A DNA stretch of 33,728 bases. It comes from a virus. Position numbers and translations under genes: made by a program. Where the stretch lies: positions 1 through 33,728 of IMG/VR virus record IMGVR_UViG_3300027847_001511; one strand, written 5' to 3'. This document shows, one piece after another, positions 14,682 through 19,804 of the stretch. Below the pieces are notes generated by a model, which saw only the letters and a program-made list of their open reading frames with translations, was not told the DNA's origin and made no database searches. Position 1 is the first letter of the stretch, and the number at the start of each line of letters is the position of its first letter.

Positions 14682-14697
14682 TCGAACAGGTGTTCGA
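14682..14697. promoter_or_regulatory. LexA (SOS) box 2
   Basis: A perfect palindrome, TCGAACA-GG-TGTTCGA, 55 bp from box 1 and ending one base before ATG 14699. The AGGTG inside it could serve as the ribosome site. Confidence 0.8.
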
Positions 14698-14698
14698 C

Positions 14699-14857
14699 AT
14701 GAGGGAAAACCCAGAGGAAATACTCGGTTCAAACTCAAAAAAGTCAGAAAACGAGCCATCCGCGCATCGTTCACCAGAATCGCAACGCTCTTTTTTACTT
14801 CCATCATTTATTACGGTGGAGGAAAGGACTGTCCTCATGGGTTTATCACCCTCGTAG
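14699..14857 (+). CDS. Small ORF directly behind SOS box 2
   Basis: A 52-aa ORF starting MRENPEEILG, Ser/Glu-rich, ending F-I-T-V-E-E-R-T-V-L-M-G-L-S-P-S. The TVEERTVL part is encoded by one copy of the dispersed GGTGGaGGAAAGGACTG element, so its coding value is uncertain. It would be controlled by LexA if expressed. The alternative is that 14580-14880 is an untranslated leader. Confidence 0.35.
   Translation: MRENPEEILGSNSKKSENEPSAHRSPESQRSFLLPSFITVEERTVLMGLSPS
14813..14831 (+). repeat. Dispersed element copy
   Basis: ACGGTGGAGGAAAGGACTG. See finding. Confidence 0.7.
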
Positions 14858-14890
14858 TGCGGGGCTTTCGTAGCGCTCTTGCATCAGAGA

Positions 14891-14915
14891 CAAAAAAAGG
14901 CCCCCCGAAGGGGGC
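14891..14915 (-). terminator. Rho-independent terminator
   Basis: Minus strand: GCCCCC-TTC-GGGGGGCC followed by TTTTTTTG, downstream of the 14938-15105 gene. Confidence 0.88.
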
Positions 14916-14937
14916 ACTTCGTTGATTGCCGGATCGG

Positions 14938-15105
14938 TTAGAAGCAGGTATCGCAAGTGCAATGATTGCGTCCACCGCTCTGGCAACTTGAACTGGCGGA
15001 GTGGTTAGGGAAGATTGCTTTCCCTGCCCTCTCAGCGTCCGTGGCGCGATCGCAGTAAGCGCATCCGCCTCCGAGTGACATAACTGCTATGTGGTTTGTT
15101 TCCAT
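14938..15105 (-). CDS. Small cysteine-rich zinc protein, leaderless
   Basis: A 55-aa protein (METNHIAVMS...) with C-A-Y-C-D-R near residue 15, similar to the bacterial zinc pattern G-G-G-C-x-Y-C, and C-T-C-D-T-C-F at the end. Zinc binding is near certain, role unknown. ATG 15105 is fixed by the promoter, which is divergent from the plus promoter at 15167. Confidence 0.75.
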   Translation of the reverse strand: METNHIAVMSLGGGCAYCDRATDAERAGKAIFPNHSASSSCQSGGRNHCTCDTCF

Positions 15106-15111
15106 ACCCCT

Positions 15112-15140
15112 ACCTTACTCGCCCCAGCACCCCCTGTCAA
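15112..15140 (-). promoter_or_regulatory. Promoter for a leaderless gene
   Basis: Minus strand: TTGACA, 17 bp, TAAGGT, 6 bp, ATG 15105. Back-to-back with the next promoter, about 27 bp between the -35 boxes. Confidence 0.9.
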
Positions 15141-15166
15141 GTCATTCAGAAACTTTCTCACAGCCC

Positions 15167-15195
15167 TTGACACGGCTTGATCCATCAAGTAAGGT
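15167..15195 (+). promoter_or_regulatory. Promoter for a leaderless gene
   Basis: TTGACA, 17 bp, TAAGGT (15190-15195), 6 bp, ATG 15202. Confidence 0.9.
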
Positions 15196-15201
15196 ACAGA
15201 C

Positions 15202-15414
15202 ATGGACACAACCACAGGACAGACCATACTCACAGGAAAGCCCACCAAAACATATGGTGGAGGAAAGCGCCGCATCTGCGACGCCCCCGACTGCTCAGTC
15301 GTCATCTCCAAGTACAACGCCAAAGAAAAGTGCGCCTCCTGCTGGAACGCCATCCCAGTTCAGGAACGCCCCTACGCCTACGCGGACGGCTGGTCCAGCC
15401 TCCCCAAAGGATAA
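15202..15414 (+). CDS. Small zinc-finger protein, leaderless
   Basis: A 70-aa protein with R-R-I-C-D-A-P-D-C-S and, about 15 residues later, K-C-A-S-C-W-N-A, a four-cysteine treble-clef-like or ribbon site, then an aromatic tail (Y-A-Y-A-D-G-W). Phage proteins with C-x4-C...C-x2-C of this size are usually DNA/RNA-binding or HNH-derived; there is no His for an HNH here. A double hairpin terminator follows at once. Confidence 0.78.
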   Translation: MDTTTGQTILTGKPTKTYGGGKRRICDAPDCSVVISKYNAKEKCASCWNAIPVQERPYAYADGWSSLPKG

Positions 15415-15416
15415 GC

Positions 15417-15476
15417 CTGCAGGGTTGTGGCCCCTGCATCCTCCCCCCGCCCCTCTCGCGGGGGGAGGACTTTCTT
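15417..15476 (+). terminator. Two consecutive hairpins, the second a strong terminator
   Basis: GCAGGG-TTGTGGC-CCCTGC, then CCTCCCCCCGC-7 nt-GCGGGGGGAGG followed by ACTTTCTTTT. Confidence 0.88.
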
Positions 15477-15487
15477 TTCGTACCCTC

Positions 15488-15516
15488 TTGACGCCATCCC
15501 GGGGCTGCTGTACACT
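15488..15516 (+). promoter_or_regulatory. Promoter for a leaderless gene
   Basis: TTGACG, 17 bp, TACACT (15511-15516), 6 bp, ATG 15523. It begins a few bases after the terminator T-run. Confidence 0.88.
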
Positions 15517-15522
15517 ACGAAC

Positions 15523-15663
15523 ATGACCGAAACCACCACCCCGTTGATCGCAGAAATCGAGACCTTCCTGTCCCTCACCGCGAAGCGTGAGATGTTCACC
15601 TCGCAGGAGATCCAAGATCTACTACTGGACCTCCGCATGCTTGCCGAGCCTCAGCACAACTAA
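15523..15663 (+). CDS. Small helical protein, leaderless
   Basis: A 46-aa acidic protein MTETTTPLIA..., predicted as two amphipathic helices (I-E-T-F-L-S-L, then Q-E-I-Q-D-L-L-L-D-L-R-M-L). Function unknown. The promoter with exact 6-bp gap supports the start. Confidence 0.7.
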   Translation: MTETTTPLIAEIETFLSLTAKREMFTSQEIQDLLLDLRMLAEPQHN

Positions 15664-15715
15664 CACTTGACTTTCCGGGGCTTTCGTGCTAACTTCCCAG
15701 TTCGCGAATAACCCC

Positions 15716-15744
15716 TTGACATGCCGGCCGAAGTCAAGTAGGAT
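15716..15744 (+). promoter_or_regulatory. Promoter of a short non-coding unit
   Basis: TTGACA, 17 bp, TAGGAT (15739-15744), 6 bp, GTG 15751. The GTG frame closes after five codons. Confidence 0.88.
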
Positions 15745-15750
15745 GGAGTT

Positions 15751-15859
15751 GTGAGGCCAGCGTTGTAGCCAGCGAGACTGTCGCAAATGGCTCAGCCGTC
15801 GACGGGCACCTCACGGAAAAGGACCCTCGGCTGATCGACACGATCCAGCGGGGGTCTTT
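15751..15859 (+). ncRNA. Candidate small RNA or tiny-peptide transcript
   Basis: A consensus promoter ends 6 bp before 15751, and a terminator hairpin (GACCC...GCTG / CAGC...GGGTC, 15822-15856, then TTTC) lies about 105 nt downstream. Between them there is only GTG plus four codons, and a 15-codon ATG ORF at about 15787 that runs into the hairpin. A small RNA is the simplest reading; a 15-aa peptide is the alternative. Confidence 0.5.
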
Positions 15860-15862
15860 CTC

Positions 15863-16033
15863 ATGCCCAAATCTCGCCGGCGTGCAGCGGCCCCGGGTAC
15901 ACTCCCTGACCCAGGGAGTGCCGTGACACCCCACCTCAGAACCAAGCCAACTAGTAAGCGATACCCATTGACGCCTCGCTTGGTTCCTGCGGGGCTCGCG
16001 CACAGCAAATCCAAGTTCAGGACAAAACGACGA
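15863..16033. other. Spacer with a perfect 9-bp inverted repeat
   Basis: CACTCCCTG-ACC-CAGGGAGTG at 15900-15920, and a GCGGGGCTCGCGCACAGCAA stretch near 15994. An open frame crosses it but runs through the following terminator, so I do not call a gene. Confidence 0.5.
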
Positions 16034-16062
16034 AAACCCCCGGTCACTACCGGGGGCTTTAT
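16034..16062. terminator. Bidirectional terminator
   Basis: AAAACCCCCGGT-CAC-TACCGGGGGCTTTATT: T-runs on both strands. It separates the plus small-RNA unit from the convergent gene ending at 16074. Confidence 0.88.
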
Positions 16063-16073
16063 TCTCGTTTCGT

Positions 16074-16385
16074 TTATTTGAGGGTGGGTGCTTCTCCGGC
16101 CTTGAACGATTCCCATGCTGCTGCTTCGATTGCCTCGTGTTCACGGATCGCCGCAGCGTCGGGATCGTTCGACTCCAAGAACGCCTTGAAGGGTGCGAAC
16201 AGTTCATGCGTTCCGTTCTCCAAGTCTTTGAGTTCGCTGCGGAGGCGATTACGCTCTTCCTCTAGGAAGTCGATCATGGCATCGATCTCTTCGTTCCGAC
16301 CCGCCATCTCGGGGTCGTGGCCCAGAGCGATGACGCACTGGTCGTACATGTGGATTGCATCTCGCATGGTTTGTTCTAGTCTCAT
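16074..16385 (-). CDS. Hypothetical coiled-coil protein, leaderless
   Basis: A 103-aa helical protein. About residues 30-60 (E-E-I-D-A-M-I-D-F-L-E-E-E-R-N-R-L-R) form a heptad-like coiled coil. Function unknown. The start is set by a promoter whose -10 overlaps the upstream gene's stop. Ends at a bidirectional terminator. Confidence 0.78.
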   Translation of the reverse strand: MRLEQTMRDAIHMYDQCVIALGHDPEMAGRNEEIDAMIDFLEEERNRLRSELKDLENGTHELFAPFKAFLESNDPDAAAIREHEAIEAAAWESFKAGEAPTLK

Positions 16386-16391
16386 ACTCTT

Positions 16392-16420
16392 ACCTTACTC
16401 GCTAGGCAGCAGGCTGTCAA
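16392..16420 (-). promoter_or_regulatory. Promoter for a leaderless gene, overlapping an upstream stop
   Basis: Minus strand: TTGACA, 17 bp, TAAGGT, 6 bp, ATG 16385. The TAA in the -10 is the stop of the 16395-16664 gene. Confidence 0.9.
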
Positions 16421-16664
16421 GGGATTGTACGTCAGAGTTGGGTGTGTTCCAGTTGCGTTCCGCCCACACCAGAACTTCCGGTCGGACGGTTTCAAAGTGG
16501 AATGGGTCAAGGGCGTGGCCGCACAGTCGCTCCGCGAGCCCCGGCTTCGCCGACGACAGGTTGTTGAAGAACGACTGCCCGTAGCGTGGTTTCAGTCGAG
16601 GCAGTCCCTCGTGTGGCTTAGCGCACCAGCGCAGGAAGCCGTTGAAGTCGATCACTTCCACCAT
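16395..16664 (-). CDS. Conserved phage hypothetical (RYGQ...DPF type)
   Basis: An 89-aa protein with R-Y-G-Q-S-F-F-N-N-L, P-G-L-A-E-R-L and L-D-P-F-H, in the order I associate with a common phage protein family of unknown role. ATG 16664 is preceded by an A/G-rich site that also encodes the Lys tail of the upstream basic protein. The C-terminal LD-SLLPSE and stop are made by the next promoter. Last of a five-gene overlapping minus-strand set starting at 17133. Confidence 0.78.
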   Translation of the reverse strand: MVEVIDFNGFLRWCAKPHEGLPRLKPRYGQSFFNNLSSAKPGLAERLCGHALDPFHFETVRPEVLVWAERNWNTPNSDVQSLDSLLPSE

Positions 16665-16744
16665 TTCTTCTTCTTTCGCTTCTTCTTCGGGCCTTTGATG
16701 ATCTTCTTTGCCCGATGGTATGCGCCTCGCGCCCAGAAGTCCAT
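16652..16744 (-). CDS. Tiny, extremely basic peptide (30 aa)
   Basis: MDFWARGAYH then a Lys/Arg run, G-P-K-K-K-R-K-K-K-K-W-W-K. It overlaps the previous stop as TAATG and the next start by 13 bp. Perhaps a nucleic-acid- or membrane-binding peptide. Its codons double as the ribosome site for the next gene, so its main role could be translational coupling. Confidence 0.5.
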   Translation of the reverse strand: MDFWARGAYHRAKKIIKGPKKKRKKKKWWK

Positions 16745-16908
16745 TAGAAGTCCCCGTCGTCTTCGTGTAGTTCCTCAATGTCGTACTCAATGTCGGTGTA
16801 GAGGTGGGCCATCTCGTTGGCCTCTAGGAGCGCATCGGCCCTGTTCGGGCAGTCAAGCACCTTCTCGAACTCGCCGTAGATGTTGGCGTTGATCAGATAC
16901 TTAGGCAT
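16744..16908 (-). CDS. Small acidic protein
   Basis: A 54-aa protein, MPKYLINANI... with a very acidic C-terminus (D-I-E-E-L-H-E-D-D-G-D-F). The V-L-D-C-P-N-R-A-D-A-L-L-E-A-N-E pattern suggests a beta-alpha ferredoxin-like half, as in DpnD/PcfM-type small proteins. Overlaps the previous gene by 8 bp. Confidence 0.65.
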   Translation of the reverse strand: MPKYLINANIYGEFEKVLDCPNRADALLEANEMAHLYTDIEYDIEELHEDDGDF

Positions 16909-17032
16909 GAGCCATCACCGTGTGAACGAAGTCTTGGATGGCACGGGCCTGCTCGTCGGTCATGTCGGGCGTGCGGTACACAAGCACCGGTAAACCCGCT
17001 TTTTTCCATTGGCTGTTCTTAGTGCGATTCAT
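16901..17032 (-). CDS. Small hypothetical protein
   Basis: A 43-aa protein MNRTKNSQWK... with V-L-V-Y-R-T-P-D-M-T-D-E-Q-A-R-A-I-Q in the middle. ATGA overlap with the membrane protein upstream and an 8-bp overlap downstream. Function unknown. Confidence 0.6.
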   Translation of the reverse strand: MNRTKNSQWKKAGLPVLVYRTPDMTDEQARAIQDFVHTVMAHA

Positions 17033-17133
17033 TCCGGGTGCCCCCATGGGTGCTTGTCGGCGCAGAGGTAGAGCAGCAGGGCCATGAAGCCGATGCCCAT
17101 CGCGGTGGTGAGGAAGAAGTGGATTGTTTCCAT
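17029..17133 (-). CDS. Small membrane protein (34 aa), leaderless
   Basis: METIHFFLTT then a continuous hydrophobic span ending L-L-L-Y-L-C, and a short hydrophilic tail with two His. One transmembrane segment. First gene of the operon that runs to 16395. Possible holin-like or envelope role; not assignable. Confidence 0.65.
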   Translation of the reverse strand: METIHFFLTTAMGIGFMALLLYLCADKHPWGHPE

Positions 17134-17139
17134 GACTCC

Positions 17140-17168
17140 ACCTTACTCGCCTTGCAGGCCCCTGTCAA
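17140..17168 (-). promoter_or_regulatory. Promoter for a leaderless gene
   Basis: Minus strand: TTGACA, 17 bp, TAAGGT, 6 bp, ATG 17133. Confidence 0.9.
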
Positions 17169-17224
17169 GTGGTTATCGGAATGATTACTGCAGCGGGGTC
17201 GGGGCCGGCGACGAGCAGGCAGAA

Positions 17225-17250
17225 ACAGACCCCCGCCCGAAGACGGGAGC
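17225..17250 (-). terminator. Probable terminator
   Basis: Minus strand: CCCG-TCTT-CGGG then CGGGGGTCTGTTTC, just after the 17265-17429 stop. Confidence 0.55.
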
Positions 17251-17264
17251 CTGACCGGAGCCGA

Positions 17265-17429
17265 TCAGTCGGCATCGAGGCCGGTGACCGACAACTCGTA
17301 ATCGTCGCCCCAGACGACCTTCTTGGAGGCCAGCGTGGAGAGACTCTCTAGAGCCTCTTCGGCGTCCATTGCGTCAGCCGCCTCTATGGTGACGGTGCCC
17401 TCTAGTCGGACATACCCTGTGAACTTCAT
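17265..17429 (-). CDS. Small alpha/beta protein
   Basis: A 54-aa protein MKFTGYVRLE... with a strand, the helix D-A-M-D-A-E-E-A-L-E-S-L, and a strand Y-E-L-S-V-T-G-L. It resembles other short phage 'beta-alpha-beta' proteins such as the one at 20837. ATG 17429 follows GAAGGGAG, and the transcript has a normal leader, unlike most neighbours. Confidence 0.72.
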   Translation of the reverse strand: MKFTGYVRLEGTVTIEAADAMDAEEALESLSTLASKKVVWGDDYELSVTGLDAD

Positions 17430-17456
17430 TTTTTCTCCCTTCTGTGGCATAACCAC

Positions 17457-17485
17457 ATCTTAGCCGATCGTCAAGGGGTTGTCAA
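17457..17485 (-). promoter_or_regulatory. Promoter with conventional leader
   Basis: Minus strand: TTGACA, 17 bp with a second TTGAC, TAAGAT. About 27 bp to the start at 17429. Confidence 0.88.
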
Positions 17486-17596
17486 GTCTTTTCTTTGAGA
17501 ATCGTTCCCACTTTCAGACTGCCGACACACCACGGATACACCACGGACACGCCACGGAAACCCGGGGCCGGCGGCCATGTGTTACGCAACACTCAC

Positions 17597-17615
17597 TCGG
17601 TGGCGGAAAGGACCG
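17597..17615 (+). repeat. Dispersed element copy (GGTGGCGGAAAGGAC)
   Basis: TCGGTGGCGGAAAGGACCG, with GTTACGCAACACTCAC before it. See the finding on the six copies. Confidence 0.7.
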
Positions 17616-17636
17616 TCAGTAATCTCGAAGAACCCC

Positions 17637-17665
17637 TTGACAAGCCGGTCGGGATCATGTAAGAT
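17637..17665 (+). promoter_or_regulatory. Promoter with short leader
   Basis: TTGACA, 17 bp, TAAGAT (17660-17665); leader with GAAGGGAAGGGGG before ATG 17693. Confidence 0.88.
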
Positions 17666-17692
17666 GTAGTTATCGAAGGGAAGGGGGTGACT

Positions 17693-17830
17693 ATGTCCAA
17701 GCCACGTTTGCGTTCCGCCGAGGAGCGCGCCTCTGAGCCGTCCGACGACGACGGATCGGGGCTGTACTGGGCTTCCAAGGATGCTTACTACGATTCTTGG
17801 GATTCCGACCCTGATCAGGTCAACGACTGA
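17693..17830 (+). CDS. Small acidic protein (45 aa)
   Basis: MSKPRLRSAE... then an Asp/Ser-rich stretch, G-L-Y-W-A-S-K-D-A-Y-Y-D-S-W and an acidic end. It has a canonical promoter, a strong ribosome site and two terminators, so a real gene is likely. No family recognised. Confidence 0.68.
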   Translation: MSKPRLRSAEERASEPSDDDGSGLYWASKDAYYDSWDSDPDQVND

Positions 17831-17838
17831 TCCGGTTG

Positions 17839-17866
17839 GCCCCTGCCTTCGGGCGGGGGTTCTTCC
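17839..17866 (+). terminator. Terminator
   Basis: GGCCCCTGCC-TTC-GGGCGGGG then GTTCTTCC. Confidence 0.7.
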
Positions 17867-17883
17867 GTAGCCAATCGGGAAGT

Positions 17884-17908
17884 GCCCCCTTCGGGGGGCT
17901 TTTCTTCT
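17884..17908 (+). terminator. Second terminator in tandem
   Basis: GCCCCC-TTC-GGGGGGC followed by TTTTCTTCT. Confidence 0.85.
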
Positions 17909-17923
17909 GCCCAAATCAACCCC

Positions 17924-17952
17924 TTGCCGGCGAGCCCCGCAAACTGTAGGCT
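17924..17952 (+). promoter_or_regulatory. Promoter for a leaderless gene
   Basis: TTGCCG, 17 bp, TAGGCT (17947-17952), 6 bp, ATG 17959. The spacer carries GAGCCCCGC. Confidence 0.75.
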
Positions 17953-17958
17953 CGCCAC

Positions 17959-18162
17959 ATGCCCCTCCCCCCGCTGCACTCTTGCCACTATTGCCAGGCT
18001 GAACTTAGCCCCAAGGGACACAGCGTGCTGCGACTAGTAACCGGCTGGGTGACGGGGCCTACGGGCAAAACAGTCAAAGACCAAGTGCAAGAACATTACA
18101 AGTACTGCCATGAAACATGCCTACCCAGAAAGGTGGAGGACGCAACTCCACCAATGTTCTAA
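17959..18162 (+). CDS. Small zinc-binding protein, leaderless
   Basis: A 67-aa protein with C-H-Y-C-Q near residue 9 and H-Y-K-Y-C-H-E-T-C-L about 40 residues on, with V-T-G-W-V-T-G between. It resembles the small phage 'HxxYCxxC' proteins that pair an N-terminal CxxC with a C-terminal HxxxC site. Function unknown. Confidence 0.75.
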   Translation: MPLPPLHSCHYCQAELSPKGHSVLRLVTGWVTGPTGKTVKDQVQEHYKYCHETCLPRKVEDATPPMF

Positions 18163-18188
18163 AGAAGACAGCCGGCACTCGAGCCCCG

Positions 18189-18383
18189 CTAACTGGAGTA
18201 GTCGCTCCATTGGTAGATGTGGCCGTGCGTGGCACCGATGGACTTCTCGTCGGGTTCCGACAAAGCCAATCGCATCTCAACGATCTTACGGTTGAGATTC
18301 TCGATTTCTCGAATGATCGCTTCTACATCGCGCGTGTTCTTTGCGATCTTGTAAGCAAGAAGGTCATCGCGCTGTTCGTCCAT
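18189..18383 (-). CDS. Small coiled-coil protein
   Basis: A 64-aa protein with a strong amphipathic helix (V-E-A-I-I-R-E-I-E-N-L-N-R-K-I-V-E-M-R). Function unknown. TATCGT lies 5 bp before the ATG, but the -35 is not canonical, so it may be read from the upstream gene's promoter past a weak hairpin. Confidence 0.65.
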   Translation of the reverse strand: MDEQRDDLLAYKIAKNTRDVEAIIREIENLNRKIVEMRLALSEPDEKSIGATHGHIYQWSDYSS

Positions 18384-18487
18384 ACCTAACGATACTGCTA
18401 GTGGTGCGGGGCCTCAGAGCACAACACCAGTTTGGGGCAAAACGAGGCATACCCCCCGCCGAAGCGAGGGGCAAGACGCAGAAAGCG

Positions 18488-18667
18488 TCAGCGGTGAGGG
18501 CGCAGAACGCCGAGACCGGGCACGACCAGAGCACTGTGGCGCTCGCAGTACGGGAGGCCCGGCTCCACGGAGAAGGGCGGCCCAAGCGGCATAAACATCT
18601 CGCCCTCGCAAGGCCCAACGGCCCCGTCGGAAGCAAGGAAGCAGTCTTCGTGCGTGAAATCGGTCAT
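18488..18667 (-). CDS. Small protein with probable zinc site
   Basis: A 59-aa protein MTDFTHEDCF... with a Cys near residue 9, a Cys near 20, and Y-C-E-R-H near 41, a likely three-Cys/one-His zinc site. The promoter and the GAGAGGAA ribosome site support ATG 18667. A GC hairpin follows the stop. Function unknown. Confidence 0.68.
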   Translation of the reverse strand: MTDFTHEDCFLASDGAVGPCEGEMFMPLGPPFSVEPGLPYCERHSALVVPGLGVLRPHR

Positions 18668-18694
18668 GATGTTCCTCTCGTTCGGTGTACCCCC

Positions 18695-18723
18695 ACCCTA
18701 CAGGACCGTCAAGGGATTGTCAA
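18695..18723 (-). promoter_or_regulatory. Promoter with conventional leader
   Basis: Minus strand: TTGACA, 17 bp with a second TTGAC, TAGGGT; about 27 bp to ATG 18667. Confidence 0.9.
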
Positions 18724-18871
18724 GTGATTCTTTCCGAATGTTTCAAATCACACATTCAGAACGAAGGCCAGCCGGCGGACGGACTACGGGTATCGCCTCC
18801 CATATGGCCGGCCAGCCCCGATGATGAGACAACCTCGCGCTACATCAACACGGTGGAGGAAAGGACTGCCC
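18724..18871. other. Spacer with dispersed element copy
   Basis: Holds the inverted repeat GAATGT-10 nt-ACATTC, a GGGTATCGC word (about 18788) and the dispersed element ACGGTGGAGGAAAGGACTG at 18850-18868, preceded by GCGCTACATCAAC. No gene seen. Confidence 0.6.
18850..18868 (+). repeat. Dispersed element copy
   Basis: ACGGTGGAGGAAAGGACTG, identical to the 14813 copy, and preceded by GCGCTACATCAAC. Confidence 0.75.
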
Positions 18872-19270
18872 TCAGGCGAAGTCGACCCACTCGTTGACGT
18901 TACGAATGATGATGGGCGTGTTCTCTCCAACCCACGCACCAGCGATGTTGAAGGAGTAGTGCTCCCACGCTTCCTCGAAGGGCAGACCCTCTACCTCAGT
19001 CAGATGCTCAATGATGTCGTCCTCGTTGTAGACGACCACCGTGTTCTTCGAGTACTGGCAGCCCCATCCAACGATTGCGGAATCCAGTCCGTCCATGAAC
19101 AGGGCCTCAGGGTTCAGTTCTTCTAGGGCTGATTCCGTGATCTTGCGAGCGCGAGTGCCTTTGAGTTGGCGTTCGTTGGCTTCTGGCTCACTCTCCATGA
19201 TGGCAGCGTTGGCCTCTAGTTGGGCGAGTGCTGTGGGATCCCCATCTTCGGGGTCGTGGTAAGCGGGCAT
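18872..19270 (-). CDS. Conserved phage hypothetical (DGLDxAIxGxG / NxxGAWxGExTP type)
   Basis: A 132-aa protein. The C-terminal 80 residues have F-M-D-G-L-D-S-A-I-V-G-W-G, then V-V-V-Y-N-E-D, E-E-A-W-E-H-Y, and F-N-I-A-G-A-W-V-G-E-N-T-P. I recognise this as a very widespread uncharacterised protein of tailed phages. The N-terminal 50 residues are an acidic helical extension. Leaderless start. Confidence 0.85.
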   Translation of the reverse strand: MPAYHDPEDGDPTALAQLEANAAIMESEPEANERQLKGTRARKITESALEELNPEALFMDGLDSAIVGWGCQYSKNTVVVYNEDDIIEHLTEVEGLPFEEAWEHYSFNIAGAWVGENTPIIIRNVNEWVDFA

Positions 19271-19276
19271 GCCCCC

Positions 19277-19305
19277 ACCCTACAACCCCTTGTCACCCGT
19301 GTCAA
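19277..19305 (-). promoter_or_regulatory. Promoter for a leaderless gene, overlapping an upstream stop
   Basis: Minus strand: TTGACA, 17 bp, TAGGGT, 6 bp, ATG 19270. The TAG in the -10 is the stop of the HTH gene 19280-19429. Confidence 0.9.
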
Positions 19306-19429
19306 GCCATTTCTCAACTGTTTCCGGCTTCAACCCCATCACCTGAACGATCCGCTCGGGGCTAGCGCCAAGCGCGTGCATCTCACGAACGTGATCGGAA
19401 ACCGTCCAAGCCTTGTACCCACCACTCAC
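19280..19429 (-). CDS. Small helix-turn-helix protein
   Basis: A 49-aa protein from GTG. The helix V-R-E-M-H-A-L-G-A-S-P-E-R-I-V-Q-V-M-G followed by L-K-P-E-T-V-E-K-W-L is a homeodomain-like HTH of the type used by small phage regulators. It starts with a GTGA overlap on the 19426 stop. The upstream frame stays open, so a -1 fusion is possible. The tail LD-TGDKGL is encoded by the next promoter. Confidence 0.62.
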   Translation of the reverse strand: MSGGYKAWTVSDHVREMHALGASPERIVQVMGLKPETVEKWLDTGDKGL

Positions 19430-19584
19430 CGCCCGCGCCCGCAGCACACCCTCCCCTTCGAGAGAACGATGTCCGCAGCCTTCGCCATCTTGGATACGAA
19501 GTTTTCGTATTCCTTTTTGACTCCGGACTTGGATGGCATCCCGCCGAGAGCCCCGCGATTGTCTGGTTCTTCTTCTTCTGTCAT
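19426..19584 (-). CDS. Small hypothetical protein
   Basis: A 52-aa protein MTEEEEPDNR... with a helical K-K-E-Y-E-N-F-V-S-K-M-A-K-A-A-D-I-V-L and a Cys/Arg end (V-C-C-G-R-G-R). It may form a functional pair or frameshift fusion with the HTH protein that follows. Divergent from the 19612 gene, 27 bp apart. Confidence 0.6.
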   Translation of the reverse strand: MTEEEEPDNRGALGGMPSKSGVKKEYENFVSKMAKAADIVLSKGRVCCGRGR

Positions 19585-19611
19585 GTCCCTATTGTATGTT
19601 AGAGTGCGCTT

Positions 19612-19803
19612 ATGGAAGTCGACCCGCAAGCAATCATCAACGCCCTGAGTCAGCAACTCGGCGCGCTGCATACAGAAAACACCATTCTCAAGATGGCGCT
19701 TCAGCAGCAACAAGTGGCTTTGGCCGCATCCGACGGGGCTTCCGCTGAAGAAGGCACGGACAAAAAGAAAAGCGCCCCGAAGGGCGCACCAGATTCCGAA
19801 TAA
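19612..19803 (+). CDS. Small coiled-coil protein, probably leaderless
   Basis: A 63-aa protein. Residues 8-38 form a Leu/Gln heptad coiled coil (I-I-N-A-L-S-Q-Q-L-G-A-L-H), followed by an Ala/Ser linker and K-K-K-S-A-P-K-G-A-P. TAGAGT lies 6 bp before the ATG, although the -35 is poor. The KKKSAPKGAP codons are also the terminator of the convergent gene on the other strand. Confidence 0.7.
   Translation: MEVDPQAIINALSQQLGALHTENTILKMALQQQQVALAASDGASAEEGTDKKKSAPKGAPDSE
19763..19787 (-). terminator. Terminator inside the opposing gene
   Basis: Minus strand: GCGCCC-TTC-GGGGCGC then TTTTCTTTTTG. It lies within the 3' end of the plus-strand 19612 gene. Confidence 0.88.
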
Positions 19804-19804
19804 C

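Noticed and set aside
14699-14857. Fragment of a DNA cytosine methyltransferase (C-terminal ITVEERTVLMG resembles the end of such enzymes)
   Set aside because: The similarity is short, the peptide comes largely from the dispersed nucleotide element, and no other methyltransferase motif is present.
14635-14925. 96-aa plus-strand ORF from a TTG
   Set aside because: It starts inside SOS box 1, runs through the dispersed element and through the minus-strand terminator, and has no ribosome site. The 14699 ORF is a better, though still weak, candidate.
15863-16081. 72-aa basic plus-strand ORF
   Set aside because: It begins right after a terminator without promoter or ribosome site and its end reads through the bidirectional terminator at 16034.
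18117-18389. 90-aa plus-strand ORF
   Set aside because: It overlaps the end of the 17959 gene and the whole minus-strand 18189 coiled-coil gene, which has better composition.
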